Positions 37,392-49,386 of a stretch of 64,000 nt of DNA are shown here, piece by piece. This DNA comes from Panaeolus papilionaceus (taxonomy: Eukaryota; Basidiomycota; Agaricomycetes; Agaricales). Made by a program: the position numbers and the translations under genes. Every line of letters begins with the position of its first letter. The stretch's first letter is position 1. The notes beneath the pieces were generated by a model. The model was not told the origin of the DNA. It saw nothing but the letters and a program-made list of their open reading frames with translations, and made no database searches. The DNA is taken from the NCBI GenBank assembly GCA_015501605.1, contig JADNRZ010000008.1, positions 372,001-436,000 on the forward strand, given 5' to 3'.

Positions 37392-39136
37392 ATGCATTCA
37401 GACACCTTGTCCTCCATGCAACAACCAAAAATTATTCCACAAGATTCTAATAATATGTCTGTAGAGGCAATGTTTTCCACCATTCTTGGTGCTCTACAGA
37501 CTTCGGTCAGTCAACCCCCCTGTCCTTACTCTCTTGTTTGCCGATCCATGTCATTATAGAATAACCACATCACTGAACTCAGACGTGAATGTGCAGAACT
37601 GAAGATGGCAAATGCTTCGCTTGAACGTCAGTTCAGGGAGATTCAGGCAAGGAATTTTATTATAGCGTTCGATTTATTGCCTTGTGCTGACAGGCATGTT
37701 TCCACCCGAATAGTACAGCATGTGGAACTCAAGAAACGGAACGCCCGGTTTCATGACTCCTGCACCTCCAAGTCCCCAGCTTAGACCAAAGCTTTCGCCT
37801 TTTCTAAACCATCACATTCCGTCCATTACTACATCTGCCCCTGATGCCCCGCCATCTGCTTTCTACCACCGACCATCACCCTTGGGCGATAATGCTGTCG
37901 CCGCTTTTCCTTTCGAGAATCGCGATATTCCAGGTTTCTATGTTGTTATTCCCGCTGGAGGTGCTGGAACGCGTCTTTGGCCACTTTCTCGCGAGAACCA
38001 TCCAAAGTTCCTCCTTGACGTCACCCTCAAAGGCCGTTCTCTCATCCAGGCGACATGGGATCGTCTCCTTCCTTTGACATCCGCCGCTCGCACAACCGTT
38101 GTTGCAGGCCCCAGTCACATCAAGAGCATTAGAGACCAGCTTCCTGACTTGCTACCTACCAACCTCTTCTGTGAACCCGGACCAAAGGATTCCATGGCTG
38201 CCATCGGTCTTGCAGCAGCTATCCTTGTTCAGCGCGACCCAGAAGCTATTATCGGCTCTTTCGCTGCTGACCATATGATTTCTGGAGATGACGCTTTCCT
38301 TTCCGCAGTTGCAGAAGCTGTCCAAGTCGCTCGCAACGACTACTTGGTCACTATTGGTATCGCCCCATCCCACCCATCCACAGGATTTGGGTATATACGT
38401 CTAGGCGATAATCTTAACATGCCTCAGGCACCTAACGCCAGAATCGTGTCCAGCTTCAAAGAAAAGCCTGATGCCCAGACAGCCGCTCAGTATATCCGCA
38501 CTGGTAACTACCGCTGGAATGCTGGTATGTTTGTGACCAAGGCTAGCGTCCTGTTGGATCTCCTAAAACGATACAACCCTGACCTCGCCCATGGCCTGAC
38601 CGAGATTGCTGCTGTTTGGGATAACGAAATCGAGCGTCAGAGAGTCCTTGAAGAAGTTTGGCCCCAGCTAGAAAAAATCCCTATCGATAATGCTGTGGCT
38701 GAGCCTGCTGCTGCCGCAGGACGTGTAGCAGTTGTTCCCGCTACTTTTGGTATGTCCATGTGGATCATCTTTACGGTATTTGGACTCATGACCTTTCAGG
38801 TTGGGACGACGTTGGTGATTTCTCGTCGTTGGCGGAGCTTTTGCCCGCAGAAGCCAATCAGCCACGTGTGTTGGGAGACTCGCACCTAGGTAAGCATCTT
38901 GTTTCCAATATCTTTTCCTACATCCTAATTAATCCGCTTGTTTAGTTCTCACTGAACAAGTAGCGGGCGGCATCGTCGTTCCAGGATCCGGCAGGCTCAT
39001 CGCTTGCCTTGGTGTTGATGATCTTGTTATTGTTGACATGCCCGATACCCTCCTGGTCACCACTAGGGCCCGTTCGCAAGAGGTCAAGCGTCTCGTCAAG
39101 AAAGCCCGTGAAGGTGGTTGGAGACAACTCCTATGA
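37392..39136 (+). CDS. Mannose-1-phosphate guanylyltransferase, bacterial ManC type
   Basis: Five exons, about 510 residues. The nucleotidyltransferase signature is PAGGAGTRLWPLSREN with the downstream PKFLLD lysine, then AADHMISGDDAF, TGFGYIRLGDN, SFKEKPDAQTA, NYRWNAGMFV and, across an intron, FGWDDVGDF. These are ManC/AlgA-type hallmarks and closest in style to actinobacterial ManC. The standard fungal GDP-mannose pyrophosphorylase (PSA1/MPG1) has a different loop and a hexapeptide-repeat tail, absent here. Exons 1-2 add a coiled-coil-like segment (ITELRRECAELKMAN), and exon 3 a proline-rich linker. Intron 2 (37647-37713) is GC-AG. It makes GDP-mannose from mannose-1-phosphate and GTP. The start at 37392 is inferred; 37720 is an alternative. 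Confidence 0.85.
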
Positions 39137-39580
39137 GGACGTTACAAGAAAGGTCTTGAACTTTTTTTCTTTCATTTTTTCCCTCTTTTTTGTTTTTGGA
39201 AACGCAAGGATTTATATGGTACAATATATATATATTCGCATCTAATGGGTAGTTGAGTTGTGTATATCTATATATGTCAGCAAATACCCCTTCATAGGCA
39301 GCAAGTACCCCTTTGACTTTTCTTCATACGCGGACATTTTTATAGCTATTTGTTGGACATAATTGATTCAAAATGGAGAGGTTTCCCAAATCGGATATTA
39401 ACATGAGGCCCGCTTGGGTCTAGCGTCATTTCATCGCCATTCAGCATCTTTGATGACACCCTCAACTCTATTACGTGCTAAATTAAGCCCCTCCCGCTCT
39501 TCGTCCTTGTTTCTCACCAACGAGCTCGTACATGGATCCTTATCCATCATAGAACAAGTATTCCGAGTCTTGCTTACACT
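39137..39580. other. Intergenic region
   Basis: No gene is seen. A short imperfect repeat (GTCAGCAAATACCCC and GGCAGCAAGTACCCC) lies near 39270-39315. Confidence 0.5.
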
Positions 39581-41812
39581 ATGAGTTCACCATTTAACAC
39601 GACTGCCTCGACCTCTCATTCTGCACCGACAGAAAGAGATCCTCTCCTTCCTCCTTCCTCACTTCCTGAAGGCTATGAGAGAAATGAGAGTGACACACCA
39701 AAAGGACTTCATCGTGGACTTTCTGCTCGACAAGTTCAAATGATTGCCATTGCAGGGACTATTGGTACAGGCCTTTTTCTCGGTACAGGACGCTCTCTGG
39801 CCCAGGGTGGCCCAGCTAGCATGCTGATATGCTACACCATCGTCGGATTCATCGTCTACGTCACCCTGCTCCTTCTAGGCGAGATGGCGACACAATATCC
39901 TGTTGCTGGGTCCTTCAATGCATACACTACACGCTTTTTCTCCCCCGCATATGGGTTCGCTCTCGCATGGAATTATTGGTTTAACGATGCTGTTTCAGTT
40001 GCATCAGATCTGACGGCTGCACAGCTAGTAGTGTCGTATTGGACGACGTGGAATCCTTGGGTCGTCAGTGTTGTGTTTTGGGTTTTCTTGGTTAGCGTGA
40101 ACTCACTCCATGTGCGGGGATACGGAGAGCTCGGTGAGTTTACCTATCACCTAAAACTTCGAAGACCTCACATGAAACGTTTGTATCCCCAGAATATTGG
40201 TTGTCATCGTTGAAAATTGTGACCGTTTTGGGTTTCATTATAATTGGCATCTTTGTCAATACAGGATTCAACACTGAGCACAAATTCATTGGTTTGAGTA
40301 ACTGGAAGGTCCCTGGAGCACCTTTCGTTGGCGGCTTCGGAGGGTTTGCAAGAGTTTTTGTTACTGCAAGTTTCGCATGTGCGCGTCTGTCTGCCTTGTC
40401 AAGGAGAAAAATAATTGAAATATTGAAATAGTTGGTGGTACCGAGAGCTTGGGCATCACGGCTGGTGAGACCAAGAACCCTTCGAAAAACATGCCGCGGG
40501 TTGTCCAGTTGGTCTTCTGGAGGTACGTCTAGACTGAGAGTTTACATTCGCCACAATCGCTGATAGTGATCTCTGCTATAGAATCATGATCTTCTATATC
40601 CTTACTGTTCTGTTGATTGGACTTAACGGTACGTACGCTGGCCGGTAGTGGAGGGCAAAATCAGCCTTTGTCAATTCTCACCTGACCTTCACGATTTTGA
40701 CAGTACCATGGGACTATCCTAACTTGTCCAATAGAACAGCAGCAACATCTCCTTTTACGATTGTCTTCCAGATGGCAGGATCGAGTACGTGGTTGGCAAT
40801 CCCGGTGCTTCATCGGCTAACTCTCAGTCGCATCACATAGCTGCAGCGGCGTCTTTCATGAATACAGTGGTTCTCAGTTCAGTCTTGTCAGCAGGTAACC
40901 ATGCGCTGTTTGCTGGTACCAGAGTTCTCTACGGTTTGTTTGGAAACTTTCCAGTACCTGCAGATCTCTAACGCTCGATGTTATGCTAGGCCTCTCTGTG
41001 AGCACACCCAGACAAGCGCCAAAGATATTCTCCTGGACTACTTCCGCTGGTACACCCATTCCAGCACTACTTATGACAAGTAGCATCAGTGCGCTATGCT
41101 TTGCCAGCAGCTTCATTGGAAGCGGAGAGCTTTGGGGCTGGTTGCAAAACATTGTCGGCGTTTCCAACCAGGTTTGTACTTCCACAATGGAATTCATCCA
41201 CGTGGAAGATGTTAACTTTGTTCAAGATTGCTTGGCTTTCTATAGGTCTCTCAAGTTGGAGGTTTAGAAAGGCTTGGATTAAGCAAGGACGCTCTTTGGA
41301 TGAACTCAAATTCCGAGCTTCTTGGACTTGGCCTTGGGGCCCTCCCTTTGTTGTCAGTCTTCCTTTCCCTGTCGTGTCAATGTGGGCGAAACTAAACCAT
41401 TGCCTTTAGGTCGTTTCAGTCTCTCTCCTCATCATAAGTGGGTACGATAATTCCTCGATATCTAACACAAACTGACCATAATTTAGTCCAAGGATGGTCG
41501 TCCATTATTCCCAGATTCTCAGCATTGGATTTCGTATCTCTCTATATCGAAATCCCCATCATAATCATTATGCTCACATCCTGGCTTGTTGTTAAACAAC
41601 GCAGAACTGCGCCACTGGTCCTTCCGGAAAGTGCATCTACGGAAGTTGTTGTGTTGCGCAGGAAATACCACGACCTGGTGGATATTGACACCATCGATTT
41701 GCTGGCAGATGAGTATAACGAAGAAGAACCGCGCAATAGCGAGGAAGGGTCGAGGAAGCAAGCACCTGAAGAAAGGGGTGTTCTCCGTATATTATATGAA
41801 TGGATCGTTTAA
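39581..41812 (+). CDS. Amino acid permease, APC superfamily (YAT family)
   Basis: About nine exons. A polar N-tail (ERDPLLPPSSLPEGYERN) precedes the conserved first helix: HRGLSARQVQMIAIAGTIG, TGLFLGTGRSLAQGGPASML. Later blocks are TQYPVAGSFNAYTTRFF, AWNYWFNDAVSVASDLTAA, FGGFARVFVTASFAC joined to GGTESLGITAGETKNPSK, and FVLPQWNS-type C-terminal helices with KQGRSLDELKFRASW. Twelve membrane segments are expected. Family members import amino acids with protons at the plasma membrane; which amino acids cannot be read from sequence. The C-tail is acidic with possible ubiquitination lysines. Exon joins between 40380 and 41000 are the least certain. Confidence 0.85.
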
Positions 41813-42179
41813 GGTTCCATAACATTTCTTCTCTACGATTTTTACAACATACTACGACTCACAATCTGGACATCATCTTACTATCATCATGTTTGTACAT
41901 TTCCAATCAACATTTCTAATAACCACCACAGCATCCCTTTCAATCCTTGTGATAAATGCTGGGTAAATAGGGGCCTACCGATCTTGTGCCATTCTTGCAT
42001 TTATCCCGTAGACACTGTGTTGTGTATATAGGTCCTCCTGAATCATACATACATTTCGCCCACAAATTCTGTTACATAAAGACGCCGCATCCATTCGCCA
42101 GTCGAGTGAAGACGTAAAACTGTGCACTTTTAATTGTACTTAAAACAACGGCGACATTCTGCATATTTATGCCATTCCG
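41813..42179. other. Intergenic region
   Basis: No gene is seen. It holds the permease 3' end and the upstream region of the small membrane-protein gene. Confidence 0.5.
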
Positions 42180-42504
42180 ATGGACGCAATAGCATATTTC
42201 AAGGCTGTTAGGCAGAACATGTGGTTTGGGGATATGCCACTGCTTTTTCAGCTGTTGGAATTGGGATTGGTGTTAATGGCCTTGATTTTTCTGGGTATGT
42301 AACTTAACAATGACGGCGACTTTGAATCGCAGCCTCTCAGAATATTAACACCACCCTATTCTAGCCACCATCGTTTCTTTGCCTTTCGGGGGAGACTCGA
42401 ATGAGGAATGGCCTCGTTATTTGTCACAACATTCCGGGTCTCGTTTAAGTCCGAGTCGTCCATCCAGAGACAGATATGCTCCCCGAGGCGAACGTACAGA
42501 TTAA
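42180..42504 (+). CDS. Small single-pass membrane protein, 84 residues
   Basis: Two exons (42180-42294 and 42365-42504) with a GTATGT donor and a TTCTAG acceptor join in frame. Exon 1 gives a short polar start (MDAIAYFKAVRQNMWFGD) and a hydrophobic helix (LELGLVLMALIFLATIVSL) that crosses the junction. Exon 2 adds a charged arginine/serine/proline-rich tail (RLSPSRPSRDRYAPRGERTD). The splice makes one continuous protein from two stretches that do not share a frame, which argues for a real gene. No family recognised. A role as a small organelle-membrane subunit is possible but unproven. Confidence 0.55.
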
Positions 42505-42635
42505 GATTGATCCATGACCGCAATAGTTTAACAGCACAACGATATCTGACACTAATGAACGCTTTTCGACGCATTTAACGACTTTGACACCAGAACACAG
42601 ACAGGTACCGTACAGTGATGAAAAAGTCTCTGCCA

Positions 42636-43142
42636 CTATTCAGAACCTAAGTCATCTGTTCTATCCCTGCCTCGATGGCCCAATTTGCAGCGTTTCAGGT
42701 GGAGGTCACGGTGGTTGATGCTCACCGACCAGTCATCAAAGCGACGACGTCCCAGTTCCTCAACAAAGGTCACACTACGGTGCCTGCCCATTTGGCAAAA
42801 TATGCCAACGTTCAACACCCTCTCTCCTGCGGCTTCTGCCTCTCGCACCCGCTCCAATATGCTCCCATAAATGGTGTCGAAGCGAGATCTGACTTCGGGA
42901 TTGGAAAAGAGCCATTCCCGAAGCTGAAGGTGAACACCTGACTGGTGTGCGCGCACGCTTTTGGGTGGGTTGGGTAATGCTCGAAGGTCAAAGGTGACAT
43001 GAGGAGTTGGGACCAGTGGCCCTCGTTTATGGGAATACGAAGTCAAGTAGATGGTGCCTATGTCCTCAGCGTGTACTACGCTATGGTTGTCGTTTTTTGG
43101 AATCCCTTCGTCCGAACTTTCAGAAAAGTTATTGTCTGGCAT
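42636..43142 (-). CDS. RapZ C-terminal domain-like protein
   Basis: A single exon of 168 residues. The block VTFDLRALPNPP matches the DxRxLPNP strand of bacterial RapZ, and CQMGRHRSVTFVEELGRR corresponds to the RapZ CTGGRHRSV loop, followed by VSINHRDLHLKR for the terminal HRD motif. The N-terminal P-loop kinase half of RapZ is missing, so this is a stand-alone C-terminal domain. In bacteria this domain binds small RNAs and senses glucosamine-6-phosphate; its fungal role is unknown. The C-terminus is basic. It is head-to-head with the coiled-coil gene at 43253, with about 110 bp between starts. Confidence 0.78.
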   Translation of the reverse strand: MPDNNFSESSDEGIPKNDNHSVVHAEDIGTIYLTSYSHKRGPLVPTPHVTFDLRALPNPPKSVRAHQSGVHLQLREWLFSNPEVRSRFDTIYGSILERVREAEAAGERVLNVGIFCQMGRHRSVTFVEELGRRRFDDWSVSINHRDLHLKRCKLGHRGRDRTDDLGSE

Positions 43143-43252
43143 GGTGGAGGGAGAGGAAAACTGATTCCTCCTATTTTTATCTGCTTTATGATGTCAGGGA
43201 CATCAATTGACTGCATTTGGCCATGGCACGGTTGATGTTATTTACGGTAATC

Positions 43253-45405
43253 ATGTCTTCATCCTCTGACCGCGACCTCCCTCCGCTACCTCACTCCATT
43301 GATAATCTATCTAGATATCTTTCAACATCTTCTTTCAATTCTATAACAACCTTTGAGACCGATATCACACCCACAGATCCAAATTTACACGACCGTCGTC
43401 GATCACGGAGTTCTCGAACCAATGCAAGCAGTCTGCTGGCAGAGGAGGTTAAGCGCAGAATTGACAGCCTTACAGATAAGTTAGAATATGAATGCAAAAG
43501 AGCAGATGCAGCCGAAAGAAAGCTGGAAGATATGACGGCCCACCTGGAGGCTGTAAACAATGCCAGGCTCAAAGCCTTGCAGGACGCTGCACGGGCTAAC
43601 GAAGAACTGAAGTAGGTGTTTAGTGTTCCTCTGTGTTTCATCTTGCAGATTCGACCTGGAATTCAAGGTTATATAAAGTCCAGCTGGAGAACGCTCAATC
43701 TGAAATCTTTCGAGCTCAGGGCGTGGTACAAGCCATCGATAGTCAGCGATATACTGCTGAGAAAGAGGCCGCCAAAAACAGGTCGATGGCTCGACAGCTT
43801 CAGGAGGCACTATTGATTCACGAAGCTCGGGACCAAGCATTTAGATTAGGCCTTAAAGAGGGGCTTGAACGTGGTCAAGAGTTATCCCTGGGTGCTGCAA
43901 TGCAGGCGCAAGCTTCCTTTCAACGAGCAGAACAAGACGTGGATGAGGAGGATGAGTATTCTGATCCAGGCTTACTGTCCGATCCTCCGCAGCCTATTCC
44001 ACCCCAACCTGAGATACGGCCACACCCAACAAGGTCTTATGCTGCCAGTGAAAGATCCAGAGCACCAACGTTGCCTCGTGCCTCTCCCATCCCTGTTCCC
44101 AGCCGTGCACCCACTGAGCGCGAGCCCCCAGCTGCGCAACCCCAACCAACTGCTCCAACGATGCCTTCTGCAACCCCAAGTGTTCATCATTCTGAGCAGA
44201 TCCGTTCTATAAGCGTCAGGGCCTTCTCTCCTGCGCCTCGTTTCCCCAGTGTTATTGTTCCTCCTGACAATCTAATCCCTCAGCTGGACGCAGATAATAG
44301 GATCCGACTTCCTCCTCCCCATAACCTTCAAAATATTGCCAACACACCAGAGCGTCCGCCTTCTGCCGCGCTGTCCGATAGTGGCCAAGAACCAATATCG
44401 ATACCTAATCCTCGTTCCAGCCAGACCAGCGTCTACAGACAGCGCCGGCATTCAGGGTCGTCGTCCTCATTTTCTCAGTATGATCTCATAAACGAACCAG
44501 TTGGTCATGCACCTCGGATGAGCGTCATTCCTGAGGTCTCTAGTATTCATACCGCAAGCCCCCTTCCTCAATCTATGAAACATCAACGTTCCGTGGTGAG
44601 TATTTATACAAGAGCAGCTGTCAAACTTAGCTCATGCCGATGAAACAGAGCGAAGTCTCCCAAAGGCAGGCATCTGTCCATCAAGCTCCTTCCATGAATT
44701 TCAACCAAGATAATCGTCCACATTCTCGAGCAAGTCATGCGGGCTCATATGCAGGGTCGATACGACCACCTCTGTCCAGATATTCGCAGATCTCGGAAGA
44801 AGTCAATCCCAACATAACTGTTATACCACCCGTTCGTCATTTCACTGAGTGCATCGCAGTTTGTGAAGCAATTTATTTACACACACCCTCTGGTCTCCTT
44901 TCAGTCTCAAGCAGCAACAGCAACAACAGGTGCATCTGCATCTCTCAGGGATAATAGCTCCATCTACGGTGAATCAAGACGGGGACACAGTCCTGCGCCG
45001 TCACATGGCGTAGTCCCAATGAGTACTGTTCCCGAAAGCAGACCAGCGTCGACTTTTGGTATGCCGGGTGGTTATGCTGGAGTACCTCCAGAGAACAACC
45101 AATTCGGACCCGATTCTGGTTCTACCACCGGATTTGAAGTTCCGCCAAATCATCGACAATCTATGCATACACGGGATTATGGTGGACAAGAGCAATTCTA
45201 CGATGACGACGCTGTAGATTCCAATATTAGCGGCGATTCCTTGACAACTCCCGTGACGAAGCAGAAGAATATCGAGTCAGAGTGGGGCGGTGCTGCCAGT
45301 CATGGGTATGCGAGGTCGAGAGGTTCTGCCGCTTGGGACGACCCTATGGAGACTAGGAGTACAACGAGTAAAGTATCCAAAGGCAAATGGCGAGATCACA
45401 GCTAG
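43253..45405 (+). CDS. Coiled-coil protein with long disordered tail, hypothetical
   Basis: Four exons. After a serine-rich start, residues about 60-200 form a strong coiled coil (EEVKRRIDSLTDKLEYECKR, AAERKLEDMTAHLEAVNNAR, then VQLENAQSEIFRAQG after the first intron). A conserved stretch RLGLKEGLERGQELSLGAA follows. The rest is proline/serine/glutamine-rich and probably disordered. Introns fall near 43615, 44595 and 44830. Such architecture is common in basidiomycete cytoskeletal or trafficking proteins, but no named domain was recognised, so the function is open. Confidence 0.7.
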
Positions 45406-45542
45406 GTGTAGGTGACGTTTGGAGACCCGAGCCTTATATTTTGCGTTTCAGCTGTACAATATCCAATTAGTCTAATCTACATACAACTGTTAAAGCAATA
45501 TCAGGCAAAGAGTCGGTCTTTCAAGTCAAATGAACAGTGGTT

Positions 45543-46958
45543 TCAATAATCTTTACGACGAGAAGATTCCCTTGATCGGTCCCTCTTTCGATTAGAGTAG
45601 GACCTATCTCTGTCTCTGTCCCGCTCAGTCCCTCCTTCTCTATCTTTCCGTCTGTCTCCATCACCATCATACCTCCTATCCCTTTCCCCAGTCCGCCTTT
45701 CTGAATCGTGATATTTGCTCCTATCCCTCTCTCTATCACGGTCGCGACGACTATCATCGTCGTGTCGACGTTTTTTCTGATCGGAATCTTCATCGCGGTC
45801 CTTGCGACTTCCATAGCGGTCGGGGGAATTTCTCCTTGAACTATCGCGCCGAGGTGAACGAGAACGGTCCCGCCGGTCTCTTGACGAGCTCGTGGAAGAG
45901 GGGGTGCGCTCCTGTTTCATGATTGGAACATAGCGTTTATCAACGTATTTCTTTTTATTCTTGCTCCCATCATCCAGTACTTCTTGCTCCTTCGCACCGA
46001 TACCCAACAGGGCAGGACGAGCAGTCGGCAAGTATGGCTCCACCAGTCCCTTTCCAGGTTTTCGGGAGGCTGCGGTTCCTTCCTTCCATCCCATTCCACG
46101 AAGCAAGGCAGCTCCGAACTGAGCTACAGGGACACGAGCGTAGTCATCTAATGTAGCTTCATCAGGCAGCTCCTCTACATCTTGCTTCAGAGCATCGGTC
46201 TCGGAGATTGTAGAAGGAATGATGTCGATTACCGGTCCGTCATGTTGCATTTCTCCACCGGCCTCAGCAAGAAGCGCTTGTAGGGCACGCTGGTCTTCTG
46301 ACAACTCTTCGCTTGTTGACATTTGAATGTCGCCCTGCTCATCCCGAGTTTCGGTAACCTCTTCCATGGCCACAGTTTCTTTTCTGTGAATTTGAAGACC
46401 AGAGAGAATAGGCCCGGAGTTTATGGTGTCTTTGGTTCCCAGCCCACCGACACTACCATCTGCTCCAGTTGTAGCAGCTGCTGAGGGTGGTACGTATTGA
46501 AGAGCCTTGCGTTTGCGCGCCTGCTCCCGCCAATCCTTATTCTTTAAGGCTGGGATGACCAAAAGTTTATCAACCTTCTTTCTTTCCCCGTTCAACCTAT
46601 TATCGTCCAAAGAGGCTTCTGTGAGTTGAAACAACTGCAATCTATAGTCAGGGAGATATACACACCGCTGGACACCAAATTTGTCAAAACCAGAGACTAG
46701 TTCATCCTGTATAACGTCATCCTCATCACTCGAGTCTGGTTCGTGATAGTCGTGATATGTTTGAGAGGTTTTTGGTCGAGGAGAAGACGCTGAGCTCCGT
46801 GCCAGCGGACTACCAAGGGGAGTCGATTCATCTACAAGGTGCCGTGGAAGTGTTGGGACCTTGAAGGATGATCCAGCATCTGAATCTGGTCCTGAAGATG
46901 CTGCGCGTGATACAGGCGTAGGCCTACGCACTGTGAAGGATACTTTGGCTGGCTCCAT
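45543..46958 (-). CDS. SPP2: Pre-mRNA splicing factor SPP2/GPKOW
   Basis: A single exon of 471 residues. The central motif VPVAQFGAALLRGMGWKEG is the G-patch-like Spp2 segment that docks on the DEAH helicase Prp2, and it is followed by a GLVEPYLPTARPALLGIGA block. Upstream is a phospho-like acidic stretch (EPDSSDEDDVIQDE). The C-terminal 110 residues are a run of R/D/S repeats (RSRSPRRDSSRRNS and similar), much longer than in yeast Spp2 and like metazoan GPKOW or plant MOS2. It activates the spliceosome before the first step. An in-frame upstream ATG at 47012 exists; the MEPAKVSF start at 46958 fits family N-termini better. Confidence 0.88.
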   Translation of the reverse strand: MEPAKVSFTVRRPTPVSRAASSGPDSDAGSSFKVPTLPRHLVDESTPLGSPLARSSASSPRPKTSQTYHDYHEPDSSDEDDVIQDELVSGFDKFGVQRCVYLPDYRLQLFQLTEASLDDNRLNGERKKVDKLLVIPALKNKDWREQARKRKALQYVPPSAAATTGADGSVGGLGTKDTINSGPILSGLQIHRKETVAMEEVTETRDEQGDIQMSTSEELSEDQRALQALLAEAGGEMQHDGPVIDIIPSTISETDALKQDVEELPDEATLDDYARVPVAQFGAALLRGMGWKEGTAASRKPGKGLVEPYLPTARPALLGIGAKEQEVLDDGSKNKKKYVDKRYVPIMKQERTPSSTSSSRDRRDRSRSPRRDSSRRNSPDRYGSRKDRDEDSDQKKRRHDDDSRRDRDRERDRSKYHDSERRTGERDRRYDGDGDRRKDREGGTERDRDRDRSYSNRKRDRSRESSRRKDY

Positions 46959-48016
46959 TGCTGCAACAATGGTGGCAATGAACAACCTTTGCCAATTTAC
47001 TTTACGAGTCAATTCGAGTGTTACATATCACGTAAGCAATTGTGCCTCGCTGTCACACAGAGACGATTGCCTAGGCTTGAACTTGGACTGCTGCAATACG
47101 GCATTCGAATATTCTCAAAGGCCTTTGTTACGATTTGTGCTTTTATTTCTCTTCTTCTGAGGATCAAATAATTTGTTATGAATTCATAACTTTCAATACA
47201 GGAGGCTTCTAAGAACAGTCAGGAAGTTGAATACAGCACAGTCCAAGTGAACTATCGAAGCACTCCACGGAAAGGTTTCAAGCAGATACCATCCCTTTCT
47301 AGACAATCTAACGGCCAGTTTCTTCAAATTTAGCTGCATGACATTAGGTGCAACTGCACCAAATTTTGAGTATGGTGTGTGGCATCTTCTCATTACCACC
47401 CCAATGCAGTCGGGACTAACTGGTTTTCAGAGATCAATATACTTGGAATGTTGCGTGTCTGTCAATAGATGCATTATTTCTGGGTCGTGATTCAAATACT
47501 GAACGCGGGCAGCTCTGAACGGTGGGGCCAAGGGTCTAGCAGCTATTCAGTTCTTCCCAATGTTTTGCCGCCCCATCTGCATTGCATTCAATGTTCGACG
47601 TAAAATCCCTGGCCTCACAGGTGCCTCCCATCATATCTGCCTTTTGCCATGATAAACACAAACCGAACACTACCACATATCCTGTTCCACTTCAAGAATA
47701 TCTGGTGGTGGTTGTGAAAACGAACCCTGTTTATATCTTCATCTCGATAATCACTAGACACGTGGGCCTACCATGAGCCATTGCGCTGACGATTATAGCC
47801 TCGAATGACTGCAAACCGTCAGTGTTGTCTATTTTAGGGTGTCGTAATAACACAACGTGTGCAAGCCATGCGTGATGAAGTCGCCCAGTACTGCATTTTA
47901 GGCCCACTTATAATAGCGCACTGCACAAATTGTCTTCATCATGAACGTAGCCAGAGGCATTCTCGAGTAACGGTTTGTGCTGATTTTTTACTTATCCTCC
48001 GCAGCCCAGTGGAATC
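46959..48016. other. Intergenic region, divergent promoters
   Basis: This lies between the starts of SPP2 (minus) and the second DUF6533 gene (plus). No gene is seen. Confidence 0.5.
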
Positions 48017-49386
48017 ATGGATCCTGGCGCTGGTCTTGTCAGCGAGGATTTGTGGGCGATGTTCGTGGTTCGGTGCACATGTTGTAAGTCGTCATATAAT
48101 TAGATTTTACATGGATTAATATCGTCCATTAGGTTCTGCTTTGAGCATTCTGACTTGGGAGTGGCTCCTTTCATTGCCCTTTGAGGTTTCAACGATCTGG
48201 AAGTGAGTACAGCTGCCTCTGTCATTGATCAGCCGGATCGTTGTAATCTTTTTCTCCAGCTCGTCAAGTACTTTCGCGACCCAGATTCTATACTTCATTT
48301 CACGATACCTAGGATTGATTGCAGTGATGTGCTACCTTTTTTTCTTTTTTATTACTCCAATAGCTGATGGCAGGTACAGCGCAGACTCGGTTCTGGTTTC
48401 ACGAATACATGCAGTGACTACGATTGATCCGAAACTATGTCGGTGGTGGCTCGGATCCCGGTCCTTGACAGCGATAATTCTGCTTTTTGGTCTCGAATTT
48501 CAACTCACTATGAGGGGTGCGTGATTTCAATCGCTTGTGAGTCCAGCTCTAATATTGTTGCAGTACTAGCACTTTATGGACAATCAAAACGCATGATGTT
48601 TTTTTTGTGCGGGTTACTCGCGTCAAAAACCTTGGCAATGGTGGTGCTCGCTGTTTTGATGGTTCAAGACTACGGGTTTGGTTCAGCGTGTACTACAGAG
48701 AGGGTTCCTGTTGTTGCTATCTATATTTGGTGGGTGCTTTTTTTGTAAAAAGTATTGCAATATTTCTAATCCATAGTCTCAGTGCGCTGCAAATGATAAA
48801 TCAGGCTATGATTTGGTGGCTGACACTTCTCCGACATTGGCAGTTTGTGCGACATAGCAGGTCATCAAGCCCTCTTTTAAAATTGGTGACGAGGGATGGC
48901 TCCTGGGTCTTTCTGCTACTCACGTGTACGTTTGCCTCGTTATGAATTTTTTTACGGCATTATCCCAATATTCTTAAATTTACTTTGTAGTGATCTTTAT
49001 CGTTGCTCTGGTTGCTTCGGTAGCATTCCTCTACGGCGGACCTTTTAGCTACACTGCCAGGTACCTCCAGCTCATCTTCCCGTAAGCTTTATTCGAATCC
49101 TTCTGAGCTTAACTTCAATTTTATGACAACCCTTTCAGATCCATGGTTGCCATTCTATCCTTCTCTGTAAGCGTGCAATATTGATGTCTCCTGCGACGGA
49201 GTTTCGCTGAATGCTATCTTTCGCGCGACCCAGACATGTAGAATCATTATAAATCTGCAAAATTTGGTGCTCATAGCAAACCCTCCAAGAGACCATTACT
49301 CAGATAACGAAGTTCAGTTTACTACACTCATTTTATCCTCCCTCTTTCGCGAAGGAGTTGATTCATTCTGTTCAACACAGTTGTAG
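48017..49386 (+). CDS. DUF6533 domain membrane protein (second copy)
   Basis: About eight exons. From the ATG at 48017, exon 1 joins to SALSILTWEWLLSLPFEV, the diagnostic DUF6533 segment. The next exons carry TFATQILYFISRYLGLIAV, a helix in LTAIILLFGLEFQLTMRV, ALYGQSKRMMFFLCGLLA and AMVVLAVLMVQDYGF. The last exon gives TCRIIINLQNLV and a polar tail, stopping at 49386. Seven or so helices are likely, giving a receptor-like topology. Function unknown. The sequence differs clearly from the copy at 9764-12008, so this is family membership, not a recent local duplication. Confidence 0.75.
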
